From contig OU015566.1 in the NCBI GenBank assembly GCA_907165135.1, positions 11,144,157-11,208,156 on the forward strand: a stretch of DNA of 64,000 nt. The letters run 5' to 3'. The notes beneath the pieces were generated by a model that did no database searches, was not told where the DNA came from, and saw only the letters and a list, made by a program, of their open reading frames with translations. The position numbers and the translations under genes were made by a program. Shown in pieces: positions 10,960 through 21,943 of this stretch (position 1 is the stretch's first letter; each line of letters starts with the position of its first letter). Source of the DNA: Oikopleura dioica. Taxonomy: Eukaryota > Chordata > Appendicularia > Copelata > Oikopleuridae.

Positions 10960-12649
10960 ATGAGCGCGTACGACCGTTATGACGATCGTCGACATGACGA
11001 CCGATATGACGATCGACGATATGATGACCGATCGCGATACGACGATCGCCGAGACGACAGAGATAGATATGATGACAGAAGATACGAAGAATCCCGACGA
11101 GATGATCGACGAGAGGAGGAACCCCGAGAAGAGCGAGGTAGCTTTCTTTCCCGGAAAATAGTTACTTATCTTCTTCGTTAGAAATGAAAGTCGTCTCCAA
11201 CGATGGCGGTGCTGAGGGCATGAACCCAGACGGTTTGATTGAGTCCAACTGGGACGAAGTCTGCGAATCTTTCGATGACATGTCCCTCGACCAGCAGCTT
11301 CTCCGAGGTATCTACTCGTATGGTTTCGAGAAGCCGTCCGCCATCCAGATGCGAGCTATTGTCCCTTGCACCAAAGGATACGATGTCATCGCTCAGGCCC
11401 AGTCCGGTACTGGTAAAACTGCCACCTTTGCTATCTCTTGTCTCCAGCAGATCGATGTTAACCGAGCTTGCACTCAGGCCCTCATCCTTGGCCCCACCCG
11501 TGAATTGGCCCAGCAGATCCAGAAGGTAGCTTATCAGTATAAATAAGGAATCATAGAAGATAATTTCAGGTCGTTCTCTCCCTTGGTGACTACATGGGCG
11601 CCTCCTGTTACGCTTGTGTTGGTGGCAACAACATGAAAGTCGAAATCCAGAGACTCCAGTCCGAGCCTCAGCAGATCATTGTCGGTACCCCCGGTCGAGT
11701 GTTCGATATGATCACTAGAAAGGTACTCGATGAAGATCCGTATTATCTGATAACACTCTCAGGTCATCGATCCCCGAGACATCAAGATTTTCGTTCTCGA
11801 TGAGGCCGATGAAATGCTTTCGCGAGGTTTCAAGGACCAAATTTACGATATCTTCCGAACACTTCCCGGAAACATCCAGGTACTCATCCCTATTCTTATC
11901 GGATTTTCATTGTGCCTAGGTCGTGCTTCTGTCCGCCACCATGCCCACTGAAATTCTCGATGTCACCAAGCGATTCATGAGAGAGCCCATCAGAATTTTG
12001 GTCAAGAAAGAAGAACTTACCCTTGAAGGTATTAAACAGTATTACGTCAATGTTGAAAAGGAAGACTGGAAGGTAATCAACGGCATTATTGAATTGTTTA
12101 ATCCGTGAATTAGCTCGAAACTCTCTGCGATCTTTACGAGACCGTCACCATCACCCAGTGTGTCATCTTCTTGAACACTCGAAAGAAGGTCGAATGGCTC
12201 ACCCAGCAGCTCAACAGACGTGATTTCACTGTCTCCTGCATGCACGGAGACATGGACCAGAAGAACCGAGAACAGGTGCAGTTTGACTCCTTTTTGAGAT
12301 GACTAACTATCCATTCAGGTCATGAGAGAGTTCCGAACTGGTTCATCCCGAGTCCTCATCACCACCGATCTTTTGGCTCGAGGTATCGGTAAGTTGCTCG
12401 TGTCTTATCTTATTAAAATGCTGACGAATGAATTCAGATGTCCAGCAGGTCTCCCTTGTCATCAACTACGATCTCCCAACCAACCGAGAAAACTACATCC
12501 ATCGTATCGGTCGAGGTGGTCGATTCGGTCGTAAGGGTGCTGCCATCAACTTTGTCACTGAGGAGGACAAGCGAACTCTCCAGGACATTGAGCAGTTCTA
12601 CAACACCACTATTGAAGAGATGCCAATGAACATCGCCGATCTTCTCTAA
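10960..12649 (+). CDS. EIF4A: Translation initiation factor eIF4A, DEAD-box helicase with unusual N-terminal leader
   Basis: Eight exons (10960-11137, 11182-11525, 11570-11722, 11763-11879, 11920-12072, 12114-12275, 12319-12388, 12438-12649) give 462 residues against about 406 in other animals. All helicase motifs are intact: AQSGTGKT (I), PTRELAQQ (Ia), VLDEADEM (II), SAT (III), RGID (V) and [10 protein letters not shown] (VI). Residues after about 60 follow eIF4A1/2 closely. The first exon encodes a leader made of repeated YDDR and YDDRRD units that eIF4A normally lacks. The second exon contains its own ATG (11184) just after an acceptor, so a canonical-length protein from an alternative start is possible. 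Only 35 bp separate it from the upstream stop. Confidence 0.95.
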
Positions 12650-13835
12650 GTTTTTATGTCAAAAGCTTCATGCTTTTTAGGAAAGGGGTTCAAAAATGTT
12701 TCACCGTACTCTTCCTTGATTTCAATGTTTTATTTTCCCATTTTGATCCCTCCAAAGCCTAAAATGCAATATCTATAACATTTTCGATAATTATTTCCCC
12801 TGAAATCCCATTGTCGCGACATCCTGTACCCTCCTCCTCGCCCCCTTGCGTTCTCCTAGAATTTTCCCATTTCCTATGTAGTCTTATTAATAGTTCAAAG
12901 TTGGTAACCGTTGTTCAAACATCTTATGCGCTCTTTCGCCTCAACTGTTCACTATTCCTGTTATTTAACGCTTGTAAAATCTAACGTATCAAAATCCGAA
13001 CCCCTCTACCCTCCTGCCCGTCCTCGGCTGAATGTCGTGCATTAGCACCCAATCGGTGGACCTTATTGAGTGTATCGGGCCCGATCACAGACGATGGAAA
13101 ACTGAATGAAACGCGTTCTGTTCTGGCTCACCCTTTTTGTATATTATATACTGCCGGAACAGAAACCAATTGTGATCGCCCAGGACGAGCGCAGGCATAA
13201 CCCAAAATTTTGTTTCGATTTCAAAAAAATCCTAGAGATTATTATTTAGGCCAAAGGTTTTTCCGATCAGTAACGTGGCTACTAGCCTCGACTCTGGTTA
13301 AGGTTTTTTCCTTTTCCAAAAATTAACACCATACTAAGTCGATTGACCCGGCGCCTACTGGTAAAATCAGTATGGTATCCTCTTCTTTTTGAGTTCCCAG
13401 AGCTCTAGCAGTGTTCATCTCCTGACAAAATACCTGTCATTCTCATGTCAACCTTTAGGGAAATTATGTTCATCTTTGTCATTTCAAGGAGTTCTTGCTC
13501 TGACATTCTTGAAATCACAAAACTCAGCTGCTACAATTGGTGACTCCCTCAAACTTTAGTTTTTTTGTTAGTTCTCGACCAACTCGCCCCGGGCACTGTG
13601 TCAGAACCGAGAGGACATGTCCCTTTTGTAGCTTCTTCATTATCCAGTTAAACCCTCATCGGACCCCCTATCGCTTTTATTCACAAAAGTCTTTGAAACT
13701 AAAACTCTCGTGCGTGGCAAAGAATTCAACTTGCGTGACACATGCAAATCAAAATTATCACCCACCGCATTCTTCATCGAATAAATATTGGGTTCATGAA
13801 ACTTTCAAAATTGAAACCGGTCTATCTTTTAGAAA
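12650..13835 (+). other. Intergenic, eIF4A to LSM4
   Basis: About 1.2 kb holding the eIF4A 3' UTR and presumably the promoter of the next gene cluster. I looked for snRNA, 5S rRNA and tRNA signatures and saw none. There is no credible reading frame. The end, TATCTTTTAG four bases before the LSM4 start, fits a trans-splice acceptor. Confidence 0.4.
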
Positions 13836-14327
13836 ATGTTACCGCTCTCTCTGCTGAAAACAGCAGTTAATCACCCTATGTTGGTGGAGCTGAAAAATGG
13901 TGAAACATACAATGGACACTTGGTCAATTGTGATAACTGGATGAACCTCCAACTCAGGGTAAGGGACTCACTGAAATTAAGGAAGACTAACCGAATCTTT
14001 TTAGGAAGTTATCTGCACATCTCGAGACGGTGATCATTTCTGGAGGATGAACGAATGCTACGTTAGAGGATCCACTATCAAGTACCTCAGAATTCCCGAC
14101 GAAGTTATCGATATGGTTAAAGAGGAAAATACTGCAAGAATGAAGGCCGCCAAGGTAGAAAAAACGCATGAAGCCTCAATTTTACTATTATTTAGAACCG
14201 AAATCGCGACCAGAACAACCGAAACAACCGAGGCGGCGGCCGTGGCGGCAACCGAGGAGGTGGCCGCGGTGGTAACCGTGGAGGTGGTCGTGGTGGCGGC
14301 CGAGGCGGCTACAACAACCAAAGATAA
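13836..14327 (+). CDS. LSM4: U6 snRNA-associated Sm-like protein LSm4
   Basis: Exons 13836-13958, 14005-14154 and 14196-14327 give 134 residues. [37 protein letters not shown] (Sm1) and [21 protein letters not shown] (Sm2) are almost identical to animal LSm4. The tail is Gly/Arg/Asn-rich with RGG-type repeats, as in other animals. LSm4 is part of the LSm2-8 ring on U6 snRNA and the LSm1-7 ring in mRNA decay. It probably heads a four-gene cluster continuing with eL37, POLR2L and a small membrane protein. Confidence 0.96.
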
Positions 14328-14567
14328 AAACCTCAACAAACCACTCGGGTCCTCTTATATCGAAACGTATTGCACAGTAATCGCCTACTGTTCAATATTA
14401 ACTTCGCCAACTGCCCTCCTCCCTTTATTTTTCAACACTCTGTCATTTTTCTCTTTCGTGTAATGTTATCTGCTCAAAAGAGTTTTTTTCCTTCAGCTCA
14501 ATTCAAGCTCGAGCAAGTTCATTAACCTCTTAAAATACTTAATTTCAGACCGTAACAGGACTAGAAA

Positions 14568-14902
14568 ATGACCAAAGGTACCACCTCCCGCGGTACTCGC
14601 AATGATAAGACCCATATCATCTCCCGAATCACCGGTCGACGAGCCTACCATCTCCAGAAGAAGCGAGACTCTCGAGTAAGTCTACTTTGAAGCGATCAAA
14701 TTTTGACGTCTTATCTTAGCGAGGCCGATTCAACTGGTCCACCAAGGCCAAGAGACGAACTGCTCCCGGAACCGGTCGAGCAAAGCACCTGAAGGATGTC
14801 AACCGACGATTCCAGTAAGGTTGCCCCCTCCTAACTCAACTAACGTTTTCTTTTAGCAACGGATTCCGAGAGGGACAGACCGCCAAGAAAGTCTCCAAGT
14901 AA
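14568..14902 (+). CDS. RPL37: Large ribosomal subunit protein eL37, lacking the zinc-finger cysteines
   Basis: Exons 14568-14675, 14720-14814 and 14857-14902 give 82 residues against 97 in human. [33 protein letters not shown] and [10 protein letters not shown] are clear eL37 landmarks. In the family the segment between KTH and NWS contains two CxxC pairs that bind zinc. Here it reads [20 protein letters not shown] followed by RGR: no cysteine remains and about five residues are missing. The reading frame is intact across all three exons, so this is not simple decay. The ATG follows GGACTAG by three bases, as for a trans-spliced operon member. Confidence 0.88.
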
Positions 14903-14992
14903 ATTGCAGTTCTCGTGAACCATTCTTCTCTCTGTACAGAATAAACCGCTGAGAACAAAAAAAACACATAAAAACGGGTGTAGAACTTCAGA

Positions 14993-15245
<253 letters not shown>

Positions 15246-15396
15246 GCCCCGTTTTTCCCATCTCCCGTGTTCCCCCTCTCCCTGTGACTCAAGCTATACA
15301 GAAACTGCTCCAGCTACAACAATTCGTCTGTACAAAATAATGCAGAGACTCATGTTTGAAATTTTCAGAAGGAGTAAGGATTGAAAGAACGACGAG

Positions 15397-15655
15397 ATGT
15401 TTCCAGGAGGCATGAACCCATTTATGCAGCAGCAGCCACAGAAGAAGGTCAGTTTCTTGCTCTAACAGCTCATTTGACTTCTTCTTTCAGATCTCAAAGA
15501 CAGAAAAGATAACCCGAAACGTGGCAATCGGTGGAGTGTGCCTTTTCTTGGGCTGCCTCTTCTGGGATACCAAAGGTGCCCCAGTCGCATCCATTCCTTA
15601 CACACGCGAAATCCTCGGCACCTTCGGCTACGTCAACCACCATTTCTTCGGATAA
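15397..15655 (+). CDS. Small single-pass membrane protein, unrecognised
   Basis: Exons 15397-15447 and 15491-15655 give 71 residues. A Gln/Pro/Met-rich start (MFPGGMNPFMQQQPQKK) is followed by a basic patch and a hydrophobic stretch VAIGGVCLFLGCLFW of about 15 residues, then a C-terminal segment ending NHHFFG. The size, basic flank and short hydrophobic segment resemble small inner-membrane mitochondrial subunits, but I cannot match it to a family. Position 151 bp after POLR2L, with an AG acceptor at about 15369, supports it as a real operon gene. Confidence 0.6.
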
Positions 15656-16060
15656 ACTGTTCATAGAATATAATAAATTATTGATTGACCATATAAACGT
15701 GTCTCCGTGTATGCCAAATAAATATGATTAAAAATATAAATCCGCAAGTGTCTCTGTTCATCCGCGTACATATTTGGTCCAGTTATAATAAACATGAGCT
15801 AAAGCTGTCTAAAACAAGGCGATGTCCTTCACGCAATCTTATCCTTCTAAGTTGAAGAAGGCCCGATTTCGAAGTCTATAAATTGATTATTCCGAGATCA
15901 TCCTCTTTCTTTTCTCTCCCTCTTTTGTCCACGGAGTCAATTTGGTATGCGCACAAAACTGACCCGTCTTCATTTCAGAAGCAAATGCAGCATTAGAATT
16001 TTCATCGACTCGAATTCGGTTACCACTGTAAGACGTTTTGGAAGCTAATAAGCCTGAACG
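15656..16060 (+). other. Intergenic, upstream of ASPP
   Basis: About 400 bases with AATAAA-type signals near 15670 and 15718 that probably end the preceding cluster. No gene or recognisable site was seen. Confidence 0.35.
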
Positions 16061-19000
16061 ATGTTTGCCGAAATGACCTTGGCAGAGCTAAATGCTCTCG
16101 CCGATCGACAGAGGCGACAAATTGAGGAGCAAGAGAAGACACTCACGGCGAAGCAACAGAGGTTGAGCTTCTTGACTCAACAATCTCAACAGTTAGGGAT
16201 GACTTCGTGTTTATATTATTTGAAAAGCTATCATTCCTCATGAAAAGTGGGAGTAGTTCAAAAATAGCAGATTTTAGTCGTCAATAATGAAATATAATAA
16301 ATATTATATTTAGAATTCTTAATTTGTAATAAAACATAAATATATATAAATGTTACGTTGTTTTTCCTAACTAATTTGCGAGCAGGGCTGGATAATTTGA
16401 AATCAACACAAATCTCAACACCCATATTTCGGGAATTCGGCCATCCTGATTGGTCAATAGGGCCGTTTTGGGGTGTTAAAATTTGTGTTGATTTCAAATT
16501 ATCCAGCCCTGGTTGCGAGCACTAATCATCCCGTCTAAGCAAAGTAAAGATGCGGATCATCTGCGAAAATTGCGCGAAAAAGTAGGTGAACAAGAAGATC
16601 GACTTAGAATGCTGCGTGTTGGGCCTGAGCAAAACACGGCTTTATTATCAGCTGAGCTAGACTCAGTCCGAAATCTGCTTGAAGCAAAACAGCGTGAACT
16701 CAACATGTCGATGCAGAAAGTAGAGCAACTAACAAGTGTGCTTGGCGATTTGCGCAAAACATCGACAGCGACAAACGGGGCGGAAGAAGTGAACAAGCTA
16801 AACAGAGAATTGAATGCTCTTCACAACTTGAATAATGATCAATCCCAGCGGCTTCAAGCGCAGCGGGATCTTCTTCGAAAGAAACAAGAAGAGTCCCAAG
16901 AATTAGACATGAAAATCCTCGAACTTGCAGATAGAATCAACAAAAAACGAGCAGCTCAAACGAAGGGAAGCCAGAATCAGCAAAAATACACGAATGTAGC
17001 TGCAGTTGAGCCCCTCGTCAATTCAACGCAAAATAAAATCGGTTCAAAAATTGACGGATTGCCGCAAAAGGCGCAAGTGCTGAATAATATCACTTCAAGG
17101 ACGGAAATTGCGCCTGATGATGCTGATCGGAAGAAGCGAGGGCAGAGGCCTATCAGTGAAATTCTCACGCGTCAAGGTAAGGAAAAAATTACAAGCCCTT
17201 GGAACTGTCATCTTCTTTAAACAGAAAGCTCTAGGAGTCAGAAGTGACAACGAGTCCCTCGTAGATCAAAAAAAGTTTACATCAATGAATCAATAAACGT
17301 AACCTTTCATAAAGAAACGTGACTTGTGAAGGCGCATCAAAGTTGATTTTTTTATTTAAATTTATTATTCAAGACCAAAAAGACTCCAAATCAAAATCAT
17401 CGTCTTTGGCACCGGGCAACTCGCTTTTCCAGTACCGTAATCCTTCCGAAGAAAAGCCTCGTCCACCGCCACCAAGCTACACTGAAGCTCTATCCAGGCG
17501 CTCCCTGCCTGGACAAGCGTCACGAGGAAAACTAGGCATAAAAAAGCCCGGTAAGTGTATTTTATTTTTGGCAGCAAAAACATTCGTCCCGTGCACACAT
17601 TCATCGAAAAACGCAAATTTACGCATATATCCGTGGCTTTTTCAACTCTGTATTAGAGAAACAGGCAATTGAATTGCAAACAATAAAATGAATAGGATTG
17701 TCCAGCGCAGAGTGCCACAAGGAGGCGCTTGCTTTAAATTTATTCAACGCAGACTGAAACACAGACCATTCATGAATTGAAGCATATTTTTAATATCTAG
17801 AGAAAATATGGCGACAGTATTCCAAGCAATATGCGAGATAAGCAACTTACAGCAAGAAATTGCATTGATAAAGAGGAAACAGAAAAGGTTCGGAATGGAC
17901 AAGAGCAAGGCCAGGTGGGAAATTATCAAGAAAGCTTCGAGTAAACCTCTCGTCAGTCAAGGTAAGGGGCTTTTCCAGCATTTTATTAAACAAAAAGAGG
18001 TTTATCAATAAATTCTAGTAATTTTTTCATCGAAATCTTCGGCAGGTACATTTTTAATTGTAAGCAAATCATGTAAAATTCCCATTCATATTTTACAGCT
18101 CTAACTCTCAAGCAGAATCAGACATTAACTCGAACAAAATTCAACTACGGTCTTTGACTTTATGACTAGCTATAAATTCTAGTGTCTCCAGGAGGCGATA
18201 AGAACGTCTTCGATGAGTGGCGAAAACGATACGCGAATACCCCGCGACCACTGAAAAAGCGCTCCTCCTTCTCGGAAGCAGAAGGCAACAACTACTATCA
18301 ACAATTGTACAAGACCTCTGATCCGCTCTTTCGCGACCCACGGAACATTCCTCTTGAAGAGGAAGCTGAGCAATCAAGTCAGAGCTCCGAGAGCGAAAAT
18401 CAAATCAAGCAGGAAGCTCCTAAATCTTCACCATCAAGGGGGTAAGAGCGCTGCTTGTTTGAATTTTTGTCGAAAGTTTTTGCTCTTTCATCAATTTCTA
18501 TCTTGACCCACGATCTTCTTTTACAATTATTTTAAAGCGGAAAAGCTGATCAAGATGCCCCTCCGACACCGCCTCAGCGCGCACCGGATGAAAAATACAG
18601 TAACTCCACTCGTTCCCCGCCACAGCTGAAAAGTGCGATCAAAAAGCCGAGAGGCATTTTGAAGAAACAAGGCGCGCCAAGGAACAGTTCGAGACGAGTG
18701 GAGCTTGATCCCCTGGCACTGCTTCTGGATGCTTCTCTTGCTGGAGAGATTGATGTCGTCCGTAGTGTGATCGCAAAGGTATGAAATTAGAAAGGGACAA
18801 ATAAAATTTATCTTTTTATTGAAGCAATTGAATAATAGAAAGCTCAAGGTGACTTTTGTGGCAACTTGTGTGACGTGATTTCACGAGATTTGAGTTTCAA
18901 TAATTACAGCGTTTTAGATTTATGATCAATAATTTCTTCAGGTTTCAAATCCAAGCTATGCAAATGACGAAGGAATCACCGCGCTTCATAATGCCGTATG

Positions 19001-19664
19001 CGCCGGTTATTTTGATGTTGTCAAGTACGAACTCAAATGAGCTTTAGTTTTTATTAACTTGTTCAAAAGATTCTTGGTTCACTCGGGTGTCGATATAAAT
19101 GCGGCGGATTCGGATGGTTGGACGCCGTTGCACTGCGCTGCCTCTTGCAATTCCTTACAAATGGTCAAATTTCTGTGTGAAAATGGCGCCCAGATCTTTG
19201 CCGAAACTTATCCTGACAATGATACTGGTAAAAACACAACCATTCAACACTTGTCTAAGCTAGTTTTCTTTTTTCAGCCGCAGAAAAATGTGAAGAACTG
19301 GATGAAGGGTACGTCAATTGTACCGAGTATCTTTACGGAACACAGGTGATCTTTCTTTCTTGATTTTAATATGCTAAACATTTTCAGGAAAAACTTGGTG
19401 TCGTGAATAAAGCATCAGTTTATGCTCTTTTCGACTACGACGCTGAAAGCTCAGATGAACTATCTTTCAAAGAAGGAGATCTTCTCTACGTTAAACGTAG
19501 AGGAGATAGTGACGAAGACAAATGGTGGTGGAGGTATTCCCCCATTCGTTTATTTTGAAAATTATCTTCATCCTAGCCGCCACTCCGACACTGGAAGAGA
19601 AGGATACGTACCGCGAAACTACCTTGGCATGTGGCCGAGGATAAAACCGCCTTCGAAGAAGTAA
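16061..19664 (+). CDS. TP53BP2-like: Apoptosis-stimulating of p53 protein (ASPP family)
   Basis: Eleven exons (16061-16206, 16545-17176, 17374-17550, 17803-17961, 18183-18441, 18538-18778, 18942-19024, 19070-19227, 19278-19345, 19388-19533, 19577-19664) give 718 residues. A coiled coil begins with [21 protein letters not shown] proline-rich segment contains [17 protein letters not shown], then comes the family signature [17 protein letters not shown], ankyrin repeats with [17 protein letters not shown] and [14 protein letters not shown], and a C-terminal SH3 domain ([28 protein letters not shown]). ASPP proteins direct p53 and PP1 in other animals. The N-terminal ubiquitin-like/RA domain of vertebrate ASPP is absent from this model, unless an upstream exon exists. 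Confidence 0.9.
16383..16511. mobile_element. 129-bp palindromic MITE in ASPP intron 1
   Basis: The element begins CAGGGCTGGATAATTTG and ends with the reverse complement. The 41-bp arms match at 38 positions. It is flanked by TTTGCGAG (16375-16382) and GTTGCGAG (16512-16519), an 8-bp duplication with one mismatch. CAGGG ends plus 8-bp duplication are typical of hAT-derived miniature elements. It has no coding capacity. Confidence 0.8.
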
Positions 19665-20265
19665 ACCGAGTTTCTTTCTGTTTATAAAAGTTCAATACCT
19701 TTCGTCTTCGTTATATAAAGATACACCTTCCTCACTGTGGATTTACCTCCCAAGAAATATTCTCAACCAGTAAACAATTTTCTTCGCTTCGTTTTCTGAC
19801 CTTTTTATATCCCGACTTTACCGCCTTGATTTACCCGATAAAGCATTTCTGGCACTCATTCGTTCTAAAAACTGTTGGCATGCTCTGCTCCATGTCTAGT
19901 CGACAATTGTATGAAAGCCAGCCTATGTTCAATTTCCTTCCCAAAAAGCAATTTCTTTCGTTCTTAATTCGCATCAATTCCCCATTTGATTCAGTAACTT
20001 TCATTCCATTTCACCACTTTTTTGTTCGAAACATCTTGAAATTTCTTTCATCATATGTTCTTCCCAACTTATTAAAAACGACCTTTCTTACGTTTCACGA
20101 ATTCAATTTCACGATGGCCTGTGAAAATTACCTAACACTTTTGAAATGTTGAATTAACCACGAAAATTCTAGATCAGGGACCGCGCTTTTGCTTTTTCCC
20201 CGAGAACGCTCATTCGTAAAAATCGAGATTTTCGACCACTCTAAGTAAAAAATCGACAAAAAAGG
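19665..20265 (+). other. Intergenic, ASPP to Y-box gene
   Basis: 600 bases, T-rich, with a 108-codon chance frame (19826-20152) of no recognisable composition. The start of the next gene is preceded by TCGACAAAAAAGG without a clear acceptor, so this gene may have its own promoter. Confidence 0.35.
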
Positions 20266-21615
20266 ATGAGCGAAGCTACGGCCGAGGCAAAAACCGCCAG
20301 TGGTGATGCACCGGTTTGCTCAAACGAGGTAAATTGATGGCGAAAACTCAAATAACGAGGTTTTTTTCGAAATCTTTTGAATATTTGAAATATTATATTT
20401 CGTGTCATATTGTTTCGCTTCTAGAGCACCGCTAGAACAAATTTTATGTTTTTATCCGAGAACTTTTTCGTGTAAATCAGTTTGTTGTTCAAAATAAGAG
20501 GCTTTTATGATTCTAATGGGTGCACAAGAGTCAAAACAAGTCGAAGAGACCTTTGAAAGAGGCGATTTTATCGCTTCGATCCAAGAAAAATATAATCTTC
20601 AGCCCCAGAAGCCAACTGCCGTCGACGAACTCGCTGATGCCCTCAAAGGTAAACACACTCTCTAGAAAAGGCGACTTAATAAGGGATATAGTCACGAAAA
20701 TCACCCCTGCCGCTGAAAACGCCCAGCAAGAGGTCCCCGAAAAGGCTGAAGAAGGATCTACTGCTGCTCCTGAAGCTGAAGCCAAGCCCAAACGCGAGCG
20801 CGTTTACAAGAAAAAACACATCCTCACCCGAGGAGGTACTGGTATTTAAATTTTCTGTGGCTAAAAGATTCTTTAGTGACCGGTAAAGTAAAATGGTTCA
20901 ACGTTTCCAGAGGATTTGGATTCATTGAACGCGACGATGAAGGAGCCGATGTCTTTCGTAAGTTCAAACCCATCCTTTCTATCTTTGCAGCGAAATTTAG
21001 TCCACCAATCCGGCGTTGTCGGATCTGGCCGCCGACACCGCTTCAGCTTGTTCCTCAAAGGCGGCGAGGAAGTTGAATTCGATGTTGCAGAAGGTAAAAA
21101 TCCACTTGAAATGTATAAACGTCTTCAATGATATTTTAGGAAAGAAAGGGCCCGAAGCAATTGCAGTTTCTTCCCCTGGTGGATTGGAGCTCGCTCCTTT
21201 CAATCCCCGATTCCGACGAGGTACCCGACGAGAGCCAAATAATCGTAAGTCCTTTCTTGAAATGCGTCTGTATCATTCTTTCCAGGCAAGAAAGATGGCG
21301 AAGGAGAAGAACTTACTTCCTCTGAAGAGGAGAAAACTCCTCGGGAGCCACGTGACTCCAACAACAACGAACGTCGAGAGCGACCAGAGCGCCGCCGACG
21401 AAAGTTTGACAAGCGAGCTCGAAATCCCCGAAAGGGAGGAAAGAACGAGGTAACTGAGATATCATCTAATCATGTAAAGAAAACAATTTTAGCGCAAAAC
21501 CGAAGGTGCTAAAAAGGAAGAAGAAGCTCACGCTCCCACTACTGAAAAGGTTCAAGCTGCCCCAGCCGTTCCTAACGCTCACCTTCAAGCTCCTGAACTC
21601 ATCTCTGTCGAGTAG
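20266..21615 (+). CDS. YBX-like: Y-box / cold-shock domain RNA-binding protein
   Basis: Eight exons (20266-20328, 20531-20648, 20692-20835, 20877-20957, 21001-21093, 21140-21244, 21286-21449, 21493-21615) give 296 residues. The cold-shock domain runs from about residue 110: VTGKVKWFNVSRGFGFIERD (RNP1 GFGFI), DVFLHQSG (RNP2; usual FVHQ has Leu here), then EEVEFDVAEGKKGPEA and VSSPGG. The C-terminus has alternating basic (RRERPERRRRKFDKRAR) and acidic patches, as in YBX proteins that package mRNA. The N-terminus before the domain is long and unlike vertebrate YBX1. Which vertebrate paralogue it corresponds to cannot be told. Confidence 0.9.
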
Positions 21616-21943
21616 ATGTGCATAAAATAGTACTAACGTACGGAACCCATTGCCATAAAGTACTATGTTTAAATTTCATTATTTTTCTCTCGCCGCGCAT
21701 CAGACAGCCACTCCATTTATTCACTTCAACAATTTGTCATACTGTTACATTCCCATACAGTAAGATAATGACTATTCTTCAATTATCTCCTAGCAAAATT
21801 CATTTGTTTTCTTTACTCTGCCATTGACAAGGAAAACAATGTTCACACAAATAAATATCTATTTTAAAACTTCAGTGTTTCATTTGCAGGGTATAACAGC
21901 AGTTTACAAGCATGCATAAAAACGGGATCAAAAGATAGTTTCA
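21616..21943 (+). other. Intergenic, Y-box gene to EZH
   Basis: About 330 bases with an AATAAA at 21850-21855. No gene or RNA was recognised. Confidence 0.35.
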
